Below, in pieces: positions 26,466 through 34,846 of a stretch of DNA of 64,000 nucleotides. Within the stretch, counting starts at the first letter, position 1. Each line of letters opens with the position of its first letter. The stretch is taken from assembly GCA_018266555.1 (NCBI GenBank), contig JAFEAF010000019.1, forward strand, positions 214,645-278,644, read 5' to 3'. The notes beneath the pieces were generated by a model, which searched no databases, was not told the DNA's origin, and saw only the letters and a list, made by a program, of their open reading frames with translations. The translations under genes and the position numbers were made by a program. The DNA is from Bacteroidota bacterium (lineage in GTDB: Bacteria; Bacteroidota; Bacteroidia; Chitinophagales; Chitinophagaceae).

Positions 26466-27809
26466 ATGATAAAAGAAATCTCAGAAGCACAGGACATCGT
26501 CAGCAACAGCCAGGATTACACACTTTTTTCCTGGAGCAAACAAAAAGGAACAAATCCAATTGCCATAAAATATGGTGAGGGAGTTTATCTATACGACTAT
26601 GACGGAAAAAAGTATCTCGATTTTTCATCGGGTTTGATGAATGTAAATATCGGGCATGGTAATCAACGGGTGACTGAAGCCGTGATGAAACAAATGCAGA
26701 AAGTGGCTTATGTCACTCCTTCTTGTGTTACAAAAGTTCGTGGAGAGTTAGGAAAAAAATTAGCAGCGATTTGCCCCGGAGATTTGAACAAGGCTTTTTT
26801 TACATTAGGTGGCGCCGATACTATTGAAAATGCAATTAAACTGGCAAGGCTTTATACTGGTCGTCATAAAATTTTGACCCGTTACCAATCTTATCATGGT
26901 TCAACAAATGCAGCCATGACTGCGAGCGGTGATCCAAGAAAACTTGCAGTGGATTCACAACAAGCAAGCAACTTTGTTCATTTCGATCTCCCTTATTTGT
27001 ATCGTTGGGAATATGGCGAGGAAAATTTGTTAAGAGAATCTGTGGCAAGCCTGGAAAGAGTGATCGCTTATGAAGGGCCAAATAATATTGCTGCAATTTT
27101 ATTAGAAGGAGAATCCGGTTCATCAGGCTGTATAAAATACCCGGTGGGTTATTTAAAACAAGTGAGAACACTTTGCAATAAGTATGGAATTTTATTGATC
27201 ATAGATGAAGTAATGAGCGGTTTTGGAAGAACGGGAAAGTGGTTTGGTTTTCAAAATCATGATATCATTCCGGACATGATAGTTATGGCAAAAGGTTTGA
27301 CCTGCGGTTATCTCCCGCTTGGTTGCTTAATGGTTAGCGATAAAATTGCTTCTAAATATAATGATGCCGTGCTGCCGCTCGGACTCACCTATTCCGCACA
27401 TCCTGTTAGCTGCGCTGCAGCCCTTGAAGTGTTGAAAATTTATGAAGATGATCATTTAATAGAAAATGCAGCGAACATGGGGAAATACATGGATCAGCAG
27501 GTAGAAAAATTAAAACAAAAACATTCCAGCATCGGCGACTGGAGAAACACAGGACTATTAGGTTGCCTCGAGTTGGTAAAAAATAAAAAGACAAAAGAGC
27601 CGATAGCACCCTTCAATGCAAAACCCGATGAAATGACCGTAATGAATAAAGTGGCAGGAAAATTAAAAGAGCTGGGAATGTACACACAGGTGAGATGGAG
27701 TTATGTATTTATTGCGCCACCCCTTTGCATTACCAGGCAACAGATTGATGAGGGGTTGGCGATCATCAGTGAAGCGATCAAAATGGCGGACGAGACCATA
27801 ACTCCATAG
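26466..27809 (+). CDS. Class III omega-aminotransferase (beta-alanine/beta-aminoisobutyrate type)
   Basis: A 447-residue PLP enzyme of fold type I. The Schiff-base lysine is K276 in MAKGLTCGYLPLG, the pyridine-binding Asp is D247 in IIDEVMSGFGRTG, and the cofactor loop is GGADTIENAIK. The cluster (mmsA, dihydropyrimidinase, beta-ureidopropionase) makes beta-alanine or beta-aminoisobutyrate:pyruvate (or 2-oxoglutarate) transamination the most likely reaction. Its product is the substrate of the MmsA-type dehydrogenase upstream. Confidence 0.9.
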   Translation: MIKEISEAQDIVSNSQDYTLFSWSKQKGTNPIAIKYGEGVYLYDYDGKKYLDFSSGLMNVNIGHGNQRVTEAVMKQMQKVAYVTPSCVTKVRGELGKKLAAICPGDLNKAFFTLGGADTIENAIKLARLYTGRHKILTRYQSYHGSTNAAMTASGDPRKLAVDSQQASNFVHFDLPYLYRWEYGEENLLRESVASLERVIAYEGPNNIAAILLEGESGSSGCIKYPVGYLKQVRTLCNKYGILLIIDEVMSGFGRTGKWFGFQNHDIIPDMIVMAKGLTCGYLPLGCLMVSDKIASKYNDAVLPLGLTYSAHPVSCAAALEVLKIYEDDHLIENAANMGKYMDQQVEKLKQKHSSIGDWRNTGLLGCLELVKNKKTKEPIAPFNAKPDEMTVMNKVAGKLKELGMYTQVRWSYVFIAPPLCITRQQIDEGLAIISEAIKMADETITP

Positions 27810-27865
27810 GAGTTGGCTAAATAATAAGTATTCGTCTCCTACTGAGGCGATCTAAACCAGGAAAA

Positions 27866-29044
27866 ATGAAACTTACACTGCTGTTTTTATTATTTGTATC
27901 CGTTTCTTCTTTTGCACAAACAAAAAGAGCAAGAGACTATGGAATTCCATTTGATGGAATTACTGGAAAGTATAATGCAATTACAGATGTAACAGGAGTT
28001 ACTGTTGGGCAAGTGACCATCATTAAAGGTGATGGGCCTTTGATAAAAGATAAAGGCCCAATCAGAACCGGTGTCACCGCCATTCTGCCAAGAGGGAAAG
28101 ATTATGCACCCTGTTATGCAAACTGGTACACATTGAATGGTAATGGCGATATGACAGGCACACATTGGATTACTGAATCTGGTTTTTTGGAAACCCCCAT
28201 TCTCATTACTAATACAGGAAATGTTGGTACTGTTCGGGATGCAACATGGAAATGGATGAATGATAATCATTATTACAAATCTTTCATGGGAGATTATTGG
28301 TATGCATACCCTGTAGTTGCTGAAACTTATGATGGTTTATTGAACGATATCAATGGACAACATGTAAAAAAAGATGATGTTTATACTGCATTGATTAGTG
28401 CTAAATCAGGCCCGGTGGACGAAGGTGGTGTGGGAGGCGGCACGGGGATGATGTGCTATGGATTTAAAGGAGGTATTGGAACATCATCAAGAATCATCAG
28501 TAGAGAATTCGGCGGGTACACAGTAGGTGTGTTGGTACAGGCGAATCATGGAGGGCGTACACAATTGACTATTTCGGGTGTGCCAGTAGGAAAAGAATTA
28601 AAAGATACTTTATTGCCAAAATTTGATGATGCTCTAAGTTCAATCGCTATAAAACCTGAAAATGAAGTGGGTTCAATCATAATTATTCTTGCAACAGACG
28701 CTCCCCTTCTTCCCGATCAATTAAAACGTATAGCTAAGCGAATCCCACTTGGGTTAACAAGAACCGGTGGCATAGGAGGAAACGGATCAGGTGATATATT
28801 TCTAGCATTTTCAACGGCTAATAAAAATGCTTTCAGCACAGATAAAGAAGAACAGGTGACAACTATGCCGAATGAATTTATGAACGCATTATTTACGGCA
28901 ACTGTTCAGGCAACAGAAGAAGCAATCATTAATGCTTTGTTTGCCGGTAAAACATTAGTAGGTATTAACGGCCACACCGTGTATGGAATGCCAGTTGAAT
29001 CTGTTTTAAAAATTATGAAGAAATATAACAGGCTTAATAAATGA
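27866..29044 (+). CDS. P1-family (DmpA-type) Ser N-terminal-nucleophile peptidase, exported
   Basis: A 392-residue self-processing aminopeptidase of MEROPS family S58. A signal peptide (MKLTLLFLLFVSVSSFAQ) directs export. The expected autocleavage site is G307-S308 in GNGSGDIFLAFSTAN, releasing S308 as N-terminal nucleophile. Known relatives (DmpA, BapA) remove D-amino acids or beta-amino acids from peptides. In a cluster that yields and consumes beta-alanine, a beta-peptidase role is attractive but unproven. It overlaps the transporter gene by 4 nt. Confidence 0.88.
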   Translation: MKLTLLFLLFVSVSSFAQTKRARDYGIPFDGITGKYNAITDVTGVTVGQVTIIKGDGPLIKDKGPIRTGVTAILPRGKDYAPCYANWYTLNGNGDMTGTHWITESGFLETPILITNTGNVGTVRDATWKWMNDNHYYKSFMGDYWYAYPVVAETYDGLLNDINGQHVKKDDVYTALISAKSGPVDEGGVGGGTGMMCYGFKGGIGTSSRIISREFGGYTVGVLVQANHGGRTQLTISGVPVGKELKDTLLPKFDDALSSIAIKPENEVGSIIIILATDAPLLPDQLKRIAKRIPLGLTRTGGIGGNGSGDIFLAFSTANKNAFSTDKEEQVTTMPNEFMNALFTATVQATEEAIINALFAGKTLVGINGHTVYGMPVESVLKIMKKYNRLNK

Positions 29045-30483
29045 GTACAGATCATAAGCATGATGCTTCTCTCATCAACGAAGACCTCGCCCCCGTTCCA
29101 TTTGAAAAACGAAAATGGGGAACCTGGAACTATGCTGCTTTATGGATCAGTATGAGTTTGTGTATCCCAACTTATACCATGGCAAGTTCCATGATCAATA
29201 ATGGGATGAACTGGTGGCAGGCCATCGTTACTATTTTTTTGGGAAATGCCATTGTACTTGTGCCCATGTTATTGAATGGACATGCCGGAGCGAAATACGG
29301 AATTCCTTTTCCTGTTTTTGCCCGTGCAAGTTTCGGAACAAAGGGAGCAAACATTCCCGCCATGCTTCGTGCTATTGTTGCTTGCGGGTGGTTTGGGATT
29401 CAGACATGGATTGGCGGTGAATCATTTTATCATTTAATAAGAGCATGGAAGCCTTCATTGGCAGAAATTGATAATGTCAGTTTGTTTCCACAGACCCTAC
29501 CTATGATCTGTTTCATTTTATTTTGGTCGCTGAATATGTTTATTGTGTACAAAGGAGTGGAAACAATCAGGAAACTACTTGTATTCAAAGCTATCTTTCT
29601 TCCTATCGCTGCATTGACATTGTTTGCATGGGCGATTGTAATGGCAAAAGGTCTGGGGCCGATTTTACAACAGCCTTCAAAATTTTCGGATAGCGCATCA
29701 TTTTATAAATTCTTTTTTCCTGCATTGACAGCAGTGGTTGGATTCTGGGCTACACTCTCATTGAACATTCCGGATTTTACCCGTTATGCAAAAAGTCAGA
29801 AAGCACAAATAAAAGGGCAAGCAATCGGCTTACCTCCTTCCATGACGATGTTTGCCTTTGTGGGTGTTGTAGTTACATCTGCCAGCGCCATTATCTATGG
29901 CAATCCCGAATGGGATCCTGTGAAACTTGCAGGTAGGTTTGAAAGTAAGATCATGGTAACTTTTGCTATGATCGGAATTATTATTTCAACACTGGCAACA
30001 AATATTGCTGCCAATATTGTAAGCCCGGCAAATGATTTTTCCAATCTTTCTCCTACAAAAATTAATTTCAGGGTTGGTGGTTATATCACCGGCGTTGTAG
30101 GTGTTTTAATTTTTCCCTGGAAACTTTACGCAGATCCGCATGGATACATTTTCACCTGGCTTATTGCTTATTCAAGTTTATTGGGGCCTATCGGAGGAAT
30201 ATTGATTGCTGATTATTATTTTATACGTAAACAAACACTGAATGTAACCGAGCTTTATCAACACGAAGGGCAATACAAATTTAGAAACGGGTTTAACACA
30301 AAAGCCATCCTTGCGTTATTGATTGGCATAATACCAAACATACCTGGATTTTTGTTGCAGGTGCATTTAGTTTCTGACGCAGCATTTCCGGAATGGATTT
30401 CTAATTTGTATAATTATGCGTGGTTTGTTGGTTTTTTTGTGAGCGGAATTGTTTATTGGGTCTTAATGAAAAGAAATAATTAA
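29041..30483 (+). CDS. NCS1-family nucleobase:cation symporter
   Basis: A 480-residue inner-membrane transporter of about 12 helices. NCS1 hallmarks are WNYAALWISMSLCIPTYTMASSMI at the first helix, GIPFPVFARASFGTKGANIPAMLRA, and PDFTRYAKS after helix 6. It presumably takes up uracil, thymine, a hydantoin or allantoin; between the peptidase and dihydropyrimidinase genes, pyrimidine bases are the best guess. Coupled to the peptidase gene by an ATGA overlap. Confidence 0.9.
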   Translation: MSTDHKHDASLINEDLAPVPFEKRKWGTWNYAALWISMSLCIPTYTMASSMINNGMNWWQAIVTIFLGNAIVLVPMLLNGHAGAKYGIPFPVFARASFGTKGANIPAMLRAIVACGWFGIQTWIGGESFYHLIRAWKPSLAEIDNVSLFPQTLPMICFILFWSLNMFIVYKGVETIRKLLVFKAIFLPIAALTLFAWAIVMAKGLGPILQQPSKFSDSASFYKFFFPALTAVVGFWATLSLNIPDFTRYAKSQKAQIKGQAIGLPPSMTMFAFVGVVVTSASAIIYGNPEWDPVKLAGRFESKIMVTFAMIGIIISTLATNIAANIVSPANDFSNLSPTKINFRVGGYITGVVGVLIFPWKLYADPHGYIFTWLIAYSSLLGPIGGILIADYYFIRKQTLNVTELYQHEGQYKFRNGFNTKAILALLIGIIPNIPGFLLQVHLVSDAAFPEWISNLYNYAWFVGFFVSGIVYWVLMKRNN

Positions 30484-30554
30484 GAATTTAGAATTATGAG
30501 TTATGAATTCATTTTCGGAAATTCATAATTCTTAATTCATAACTCATAATTAAT
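30484..30554. repeat. 7-nt-word inverted repeat in the operon spacer
   Basis: AATTATGAGTTATGAATT (30492-30509) is perfectly complementary to 30534-30551, loop 24 nt. Arms step in 7-nt words (TTATGAG, TTATGAA; ATAACTC, ATAATTA). It begins right after the transporter stop codon and ends 4 nt before the dihydropyrimidinase ATG. No T-run, so termination is unlikely. Confidence 0.75.
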
Positions 30555-30557
30555 CGT

Positions 30558-31937
30558 ATGTCAATATTAATAAAAAATGGAAGAATAATCACTGCAGACT
30601 CAGATCAGGTTGCAGATATATTTATAAATGGCGAAACCATTGAGGCCATCGGCAAAAATCTCAACATGAAAGCCGAGAAAGAAATTGATGCTTCCGGTAA
30701 ATTGGTTTTTCCCGGCGGTATTGATCCGCATGTGCATTTGGATATGCCCTTCATGGGTACTTTTTCCAGTGATAATTATGAAACAGGCACCAGAGCTGCT
30801 TTGTTCGGCGGCACTACCATGGTGATTGATTTTATTTTACAAAAACAAGGCAATTCACTTCATGCAGCATTGAAAGAATGGAGAGGAAGAAGTGATGGTA
30901 ATTGTGTGGGTGATTACGGTTTTCACATGGCAGTGACAGATTTCAATGAGAATACAAAAAAAGAAATCAAAGATTTTATTGAGAAAGAAGGTATCACTTC
31001 ATTCAAAACGTTTATGGCGTATAAAGGCGCCCTCATGATTGATGACCGGCAGATGGTTGGATTGATGGAAGAAGTAAAAAAATGCGGCGGGTTGATCAAT
31101 GTACATGCCACTAACGGTGATATGATAGATTACTTAGTTGCAAAACACAAATCGGAAGGAAAACTTTCTCCGTTGTATCATTATCTCTCCCAACCGGAAA
31201 TAACCGAAGCGGAAGCATCAGAGCGATTTGTTGATATGAGCTTTTACACAGGTTGCCCGGGATATATTGTTCACTTAACCTGTGAAGGAGCCTTGAATGC
31301 AGTTCGCAATGCAACGAAAAGAAACCAAAAGACTTTTGTAGAAACCTGTATCCAGTACCTGATCATTGATGCTTCGTTGTATGAGAGAGAAGATGGAGCC
31401 AAATGGGTGATGAGTCCACCGCTACGCCAGAAAAAAGACCAGGAAACTTTATGGGCAGGAATTAACCAGGGTTTAGTACAGGTTGTAGCAACAGATCATT
31501 GCCCATTCAAATGGGAGCAAAAGCTGATGGGTAAAGAAGATTTCTCCAAAATACCCAATGGTCACCCGGCGATTGAAAACAGGATGGAACTTCTATTCAG
31601 CGAAGGAGTGAATAAAGGAAAAATTACATTAAATAAATATGTGGAAGTGGCTTGCACTAATCCTGCAAAAATTTTCGGCATGTTTCCCCGAAAAGGTACC
31701 ATCGCCGTTGGAAGTGATGCAGACATCGTGATCTTTGACCCGAATGAAAAACATAAACTCAGCGCTAAATCTCATCACATGAATGTTGATTATTCTGCAT
31801 ACGAAGGTTGGGAAGTAACCGGTAAAGTGAAAACAGTTCTGTTAAGAGGTAAAGTAGCTATTGAGAATAATCATTGCCATATTGATAAAGGATTTGGTAA
31901 ATTTATTAAACGAAACAAAGTTTCGCAGATAGTTTAG
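30558..31937 (+). CDS. hydA: Dihydropyrimidinase
   Basis: Hydrolyses 5,6-dihydrouracil and dihydrothymine to N-carbamoyl-beta-amino acids, second step of the reductive pathway. An amidohydrolase of 459 residues. The metal ligands H58 and H60 are in PGGIDPHVHLD, K150 (carbamylated in the family) in GITSFKTFMAYKG, further histidines in INVHATN and IVHLTCEG, and the Asp in QVVATDHCPF. The last codons and stop lie inside the next repeat arm (31931-31960). Confidence 0.95.
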   Translation: MSILIKNGRIITADSDQVADIFINGETIEAIGKNLNMKAEKEIDASGKLVFPGGIDPHVHLDMPFMGTFSSDNYETGTRAALFGGTTMVIDFILQKQGNSLHAALKEWRGRSDGNCVGDYGFHMAVTDFNENTKKEIKDFIEKEGITSFKTFMAYKGALMIDDRQMVGLMEEVKKCGGLINVHATNGDMIDYLVAKHKSEGKLSPLYHYLSQPEITEAEASERFVDMSFYTGCPGYIVHLTCEGALNAVRNATKRNQKTFVETCIQYLIIDASLYEREDGAKWVMSPPLRQKKDQETLWAGINQGLVQVVATDHCPFKWEQKLMGKEDFSKIPNGHPAIENRMELLFSEGVNKGKITLNKYVEVACTNPAKIFGMFPRKGTIAVGSDADIVIFDPNEKHKLSAKSHHMNVDYSAYEGWEVTGKVKTVLLRGKVAIENNHCHIDKGFGKFIKRNKVSQIV

Positions 31938-32386
31938 AGTTAAGTGTTTAAAGTTATGAGTAGTGAAAAAATAAAAAGCGAAAGTATTATTGCCGGAAAA
32001 GCATATGTATTTGTTTTGGAAATTGTGAAGATGTATAAAATACTTATTAATGAAAAAAAAGAGTATGTTTTATCAAAACAGTTATTACGTTCAGGAACGT
32101 CAATTGGGGCTAATATAAATGAAGCCATCGCCGGACAATCAAATAGAGACTTTATTCATAAACTCAATATTTCCTTAAAAGAAGCAAGAGAAACAAATTA
32201 CTGGTTGAATCTATTAAAAGATAGCGACTATATTAATCTTATAGAATTTGAAGCGCTCAATAATAAATGCAATGAGATTATCAAAATACTGACAAGTATT
32301 ATAATCACAACAAAAGAAAGGTATTTCACTAACAACAAGTCAATACTCTAAACTCTGAATCCTAAACTCATAACTCTAAACTCAAA
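31931..32386. mobile_element. Word-repeat element enclosing a four-helix-bundle gene
   Basis: The 5' arm (31931-31960) and 3' arm (32345-32386) are inverted copies made of 7-nt words. AGTTTAGAGTTA (31931-31942) pairs perfectly with 32371-32382; inner words pair less well. The 3' arm has six in-phase heptads (ACTCTAA, ACTCTGA and so on). The 5' arm holds the dihydropyrimidinase stop TAG and the ATG of the enclosed gene; the 3' arm begins at the end of that gene. The layout resembles rRNA intervening sequences. Mobility is inferred from the layout and the related gene-free copies. Confidence 0.65.
31956..32351 (+). CDS. Four-helix-bundle protein (23S rRNA intervening-sequence / S23 family)
   Basis: A 131-residue all-helical protein with the family hallmarks LSKQLLRSGTSIGANINEAIAGQSNRDFIHKLNISLKEARETNYWLNLL. 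Homologues are encoded inside 23S rRNA intervening sequences of Leptospira and Coxiella and in scattered loci elsewhere; their function is unknown, although nucleic acid binding is suspected. A GTG at 31944 would add four residues encoded by the arm; ATG at 31956 is preferred. It has nothing to do with pyrimidine breakdown and appears inserted between two pathway genes. Confidence 0.9.
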   Translation: MSSEKIKSESIIAGKAYVFVLEIVKMYKILINEKKEYVLSKQLLRSGTSIGANINEAIAGQSNRDFIHKLNISLKEARETNYWLNLLKDSDYINLIEFEALNNKCNEIIKILTSIIITTKERYFTNNKSIL

Positions 32387-32389
32387 TAA

Positions 32390-33256
32390 ATGCCCCGTAA
32401 AATCAAATCAGGACTCATCCAAATGTCTTTGCCGAAAACAGAAGGCGAAGGAACGATTGAAGAAATTAAAGAAGCCATGGTGCAGAAGCACATTCCACTA
32501 ATTGAAAAAGCAGGAAAACAAGGCGTGCAGATTCTGTGCCTGCAGGAAATATTCAATACGCCGTATTTCTGTCCGGGTCAAAACCCAAAATGGTATGAAA
32601 GCGCTGAATCCATCCCCGGACCGACAACAGAACGGATGCAGGAGTTTGCAAAAAAATATAATATGGTGATGATCGTTCCCATGTATGAAAAAGAACAGGC
32701 GGGCGTTTTATATAACACCGCAGCCGTGATTGATGCTGACGGAACTTATTTGGGAAAGTATCGTAAGAACCATATTCCACATACTTCAGGTTTCTGGGAA
32801 AAGTTTTTCTTTAAACCCGGCAATCTCGGTTATCCTGTTTTTCAAACGAAGTATGCTAAGATTGGTGTGTACATTTGTTACGATCGTCATTTTCCCGATG
32901 GCGCAAGATGTTTGGGATTGAATGGAGCTGAAATAGTTTACAATCCTTCAGCAACAGTTGCCGGTCTTTCACAATATTTATGGAAGTTAGAACAGCCGGC
33001 TCATGCTGCAGCCAATGGATATTTTATGGGCTGCATCAACCGTGTCGGAACGGAAAAACCCTGGAACCTTGGAAAATTTTATGGCTCTTCATATTTCGTA
33101 GATCCAAGAGGACAAATTTTTGCACAGGCAAGTGAAGATAATGATGAATTACTCATTGCTGATTTTGATCTGGATATGATAGAAGAAGTGAGAAGTATCT
33201 GGCAGTTTTTCAGAGATCGACGTCCTGAAACCTACGGGAAACTTGTTGAGCTATGA
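32390..33256 (+). CDS. Beta-ureidopropionase (N-carbamoyl-beta-alanine amidohydrolase)
   Basis: Third step of reductive pyrimidine breakdown: N-carbamoyl-beta-alanine to beta-alanine, CO2 and ammonia. A nitrilase-superfamily enzyme of 288 residues with the catalytic triad E53 (CLQEIFNTPYF), K126 (KYRKNHIPH) and C163 (YICYDRHFPDGARC). The DRHFP context is usual for this subgroup. Placed between the four-helix-bundle element and PreT. Confidence 0.93.
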   Translation: MPRKIKSGLIQMSLPKTEGEGTIEEIKEAMVQKHIPLIEKAGKQGVQILCLQEIFNTPYFCPGQNPKWYESAESIPGPTTERMQEFAKKYNMVMIVPMYEKEQAGVLYNTAAVIDADGTYLGKYRKNHIPHTSGFWEKFFFKPGNLGYPVFQTKYAKIGVYICYDRHFPDGARCLGLNGAEIVYNPSATVAGLSQYLWKLEQPAHAAANGYFMGCINRVGTEKPWNLGKFYGSSYFVDPRGQIFAQASEDNDELLIADFDLDMIEEVRSIWQFFRDRRPETYGKLVEL

Positions 33257-33389
33257 GTTTAGAGTTTAGAATTATAAGTTAAGAGTATTTAATTCCAACT
33301 CAAACTTCAAGCTGTAAACTCAAAAAAAAGAGTAAAAAGTTCAGAACTCAAGAGAATAACCCTAAACTCTTAACTTTTAACTCTAAACT
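33254..33389. repeat. Long imperfect word-repeat hairpin, no gene inside
   Basis: AGTTTAGAGTT (33256-33266) pairs with 33379-33389 and AAGTTAAGAGT (33276-33286) with 33366-33376; a 7-nt unit (AGTTTAG in the 5' arm, AACTCTA or AACTTTT in the 3' arm) repeats through both arms. The stop codon of the ureidopropionase gene (TGA, 33254-33256) touches the arm. It ends 7 nt before the PreT ATG. Confidence 0.75.
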
Positions 33390-33395
33390 ATCAAA

Positions 33396-34733
33396 ATGAT
33401 AAAAAGTAACAAACTAAAATCCGAACAGTACGAACAAAACTTCGCTGACATTCGTCCGCCTTTTGAAGACAGTACTGCTGCAAAGGTGGAAGCAAATCGT
33501 TGCTTGTTTTGTTATGATGCTCCCTGTATCAAAGGCTGCCCCACACATATTGATATTCCGAAATTCATTAAGCAAATTGCTTCTGACAATGTCAAAGGCT
33601 CTGCTCACACCATTTTTATTTCAAATATTATGGGAGCCGGTTGCAGCAAAGTTTGCCCGGTTGAAAAATTATGTGAAGGAAATTGTGTTTATAACCTGTT
33701 GGAGGAAGAGCCTATCCAGATTGCAAGGCTTCAGCAATATTCCAGCATGAAGGCATTAGATGAAAACTGGAAACTTTTTGATCGTAAATCATCCGTCGGA
33801 AAAAAAGTTGCAATCGTGGGGGCAGGTCCGGCAGGCTTAAGTTGTGCACATGTTCTTTCCAGGGAAGGTATTGATATTACCATATTTGAAAAAGAGAACA
33901 AAGCAGGCGGATTGATGACTTATGGAATTGCAGCTTACAAGGTCACTCCTGAGTTTTGTGAAAATGAAGCCAACTATATTTCTTCCCTTGGCGGTATAGA
34001 AATAAAATATAACCAGGAATTAGGAAAAGATTTTACACTGGCTCAGTTAAAAAAAGAATTTGATGCTGTGTTCCTGGCATTTGGCGTGGGTGAAACCAGG
34101 CAATTAAATATTCCCGGAGAAAAGTTAGAAGGTGTTGTAGATGCCATCAGTTTTATCTATGAATTAAGAAATAAAGGTTTTTCCTCTGTTCCGGTCGGTG
34201 ATAAAGTTGCCGTCATCGGAATGGGAATGACAGCCATTGATGCCGCCACACAATCCAAACGGTTAGGAGCAAAAGAAGTGACGCTGATCTATCGCAGGAC
34301 ACAGGATGAAATGCCCTGCACCGAATATGAATTGGACATTGCAAAGCTAGATGGTTGTGAAATTATCTGGCTTGCTGCTCCTGTGAAAATAAAAGGGTCG
34401 GGAGGGAAAGTAAAACAATTAGTGTGCAGCAAAATGAAATTGGGTGAACCCGATGCCAGCGGAAGAAGAAGCCCTGTTGATACCGGAGAAACTTTTACCA
34501 TTGATGTTGATATGGTAATCAAAGCCACAGGACAGGCGCCTTATGAAAAACTGATCGGGAAATTCAAAATTGAAAATTCAAATGGAAAAATAAGTATTAA
34601 CGAAGATTGTTCAACGAATATCAAAGGAGTTTTTGCCGGTGGCGATGCAGTAAATGGAGGTAAGGAAGTGGTGGATGCGGTGGAAGCGGGGAAGAATGGG
34701 GCAGCTTCGATACTATCGTATCTCGGGGTTTAG
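33396..34733 (+). CDS. preT: NAD-dependent dihydropyrimidine dehydrogenase subunit PreT
   Basis: Electron-transfer subunit that takes electrons from NADH to PreA. A 445-residue GltD-like protein: N-terminal Fe-S region with CLFCYDAPCIKGCPTHIDIP and CSKVCPVEKLCEGNC, the FAD site VAIVGAGPAGLSCAHVL (about 137-153), a second dinucleotide fold VAVIGMGMTAIDAATQS and the end motif GVFAGGDAVNGGKEVVDAV. Paired with preA downstream, so the pair forms PreTA, the first step of the pathway. The stop codon lies in the arm of the following hairpin. Confidence 0.94.
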   Translation: MIKSNKLKSEQYEQNFADIRPPFEDSTAAKVEANRCLFCYDAPCIKGCPTHIDIPKFIKQIASDNVKGSAHTIFISNIMGAGCSKVCPVEKLCEGNCVYNLLEEEPIQIARLQQYSSMKALDENWKLFDRKSSVGKKVAIVGAGPAGLSCAHVLSREGIDITIFEKENKAGGLMTYGIAAYKVTPEFCENEANYISSLGGIEIKYNQELGKDFTLAQLKKEFDAVFLAFGVGETRQLNIPGEKLEGVVDAISFIYELRNKGFSSVPVGDKVAVIGMGMTAIDAATQSKRLGAKEVTLIYRRTQDEMPCTEYELDIAKLDGCEIIWLAAPVKIKGSGGKVKQLVCSKMKLGEPDASGRRSPVDTGETFTIDVDMVIKATGQAPYEKLIGKFKIENSNGKISINEDCSTNIKGVFAGGDAVNGGKEVVDAVEAGKNGAASILSYLGV

Positions 34734-34832
34734 AGTTAAGAAGTGTGGAGTTCAGTATTAAAAGTTTAGAATTAAGAGTTATAATCTTCAATGTTCAACA
34801 ATACTCTTAACTCATAATTCTAAACTCTAAAC
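34728..34832. repeat. Word-repeat hairpin between preT and preA
   Basis: Outer arms GTTTAGAGTT (34728-34737) and 34823-34832; inner arms AGTTTAGAATTA (34763-34774) with 34815-34826 and GAGTTA (34776-34781) with 34808-34813. The preT stop TAG lies inside the outer arm. No gene inside. It ends 14 nt before the preA ATG. Confidence 0.75.
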
Positions 34833-34846
34833 AAAAAAATAAAATT

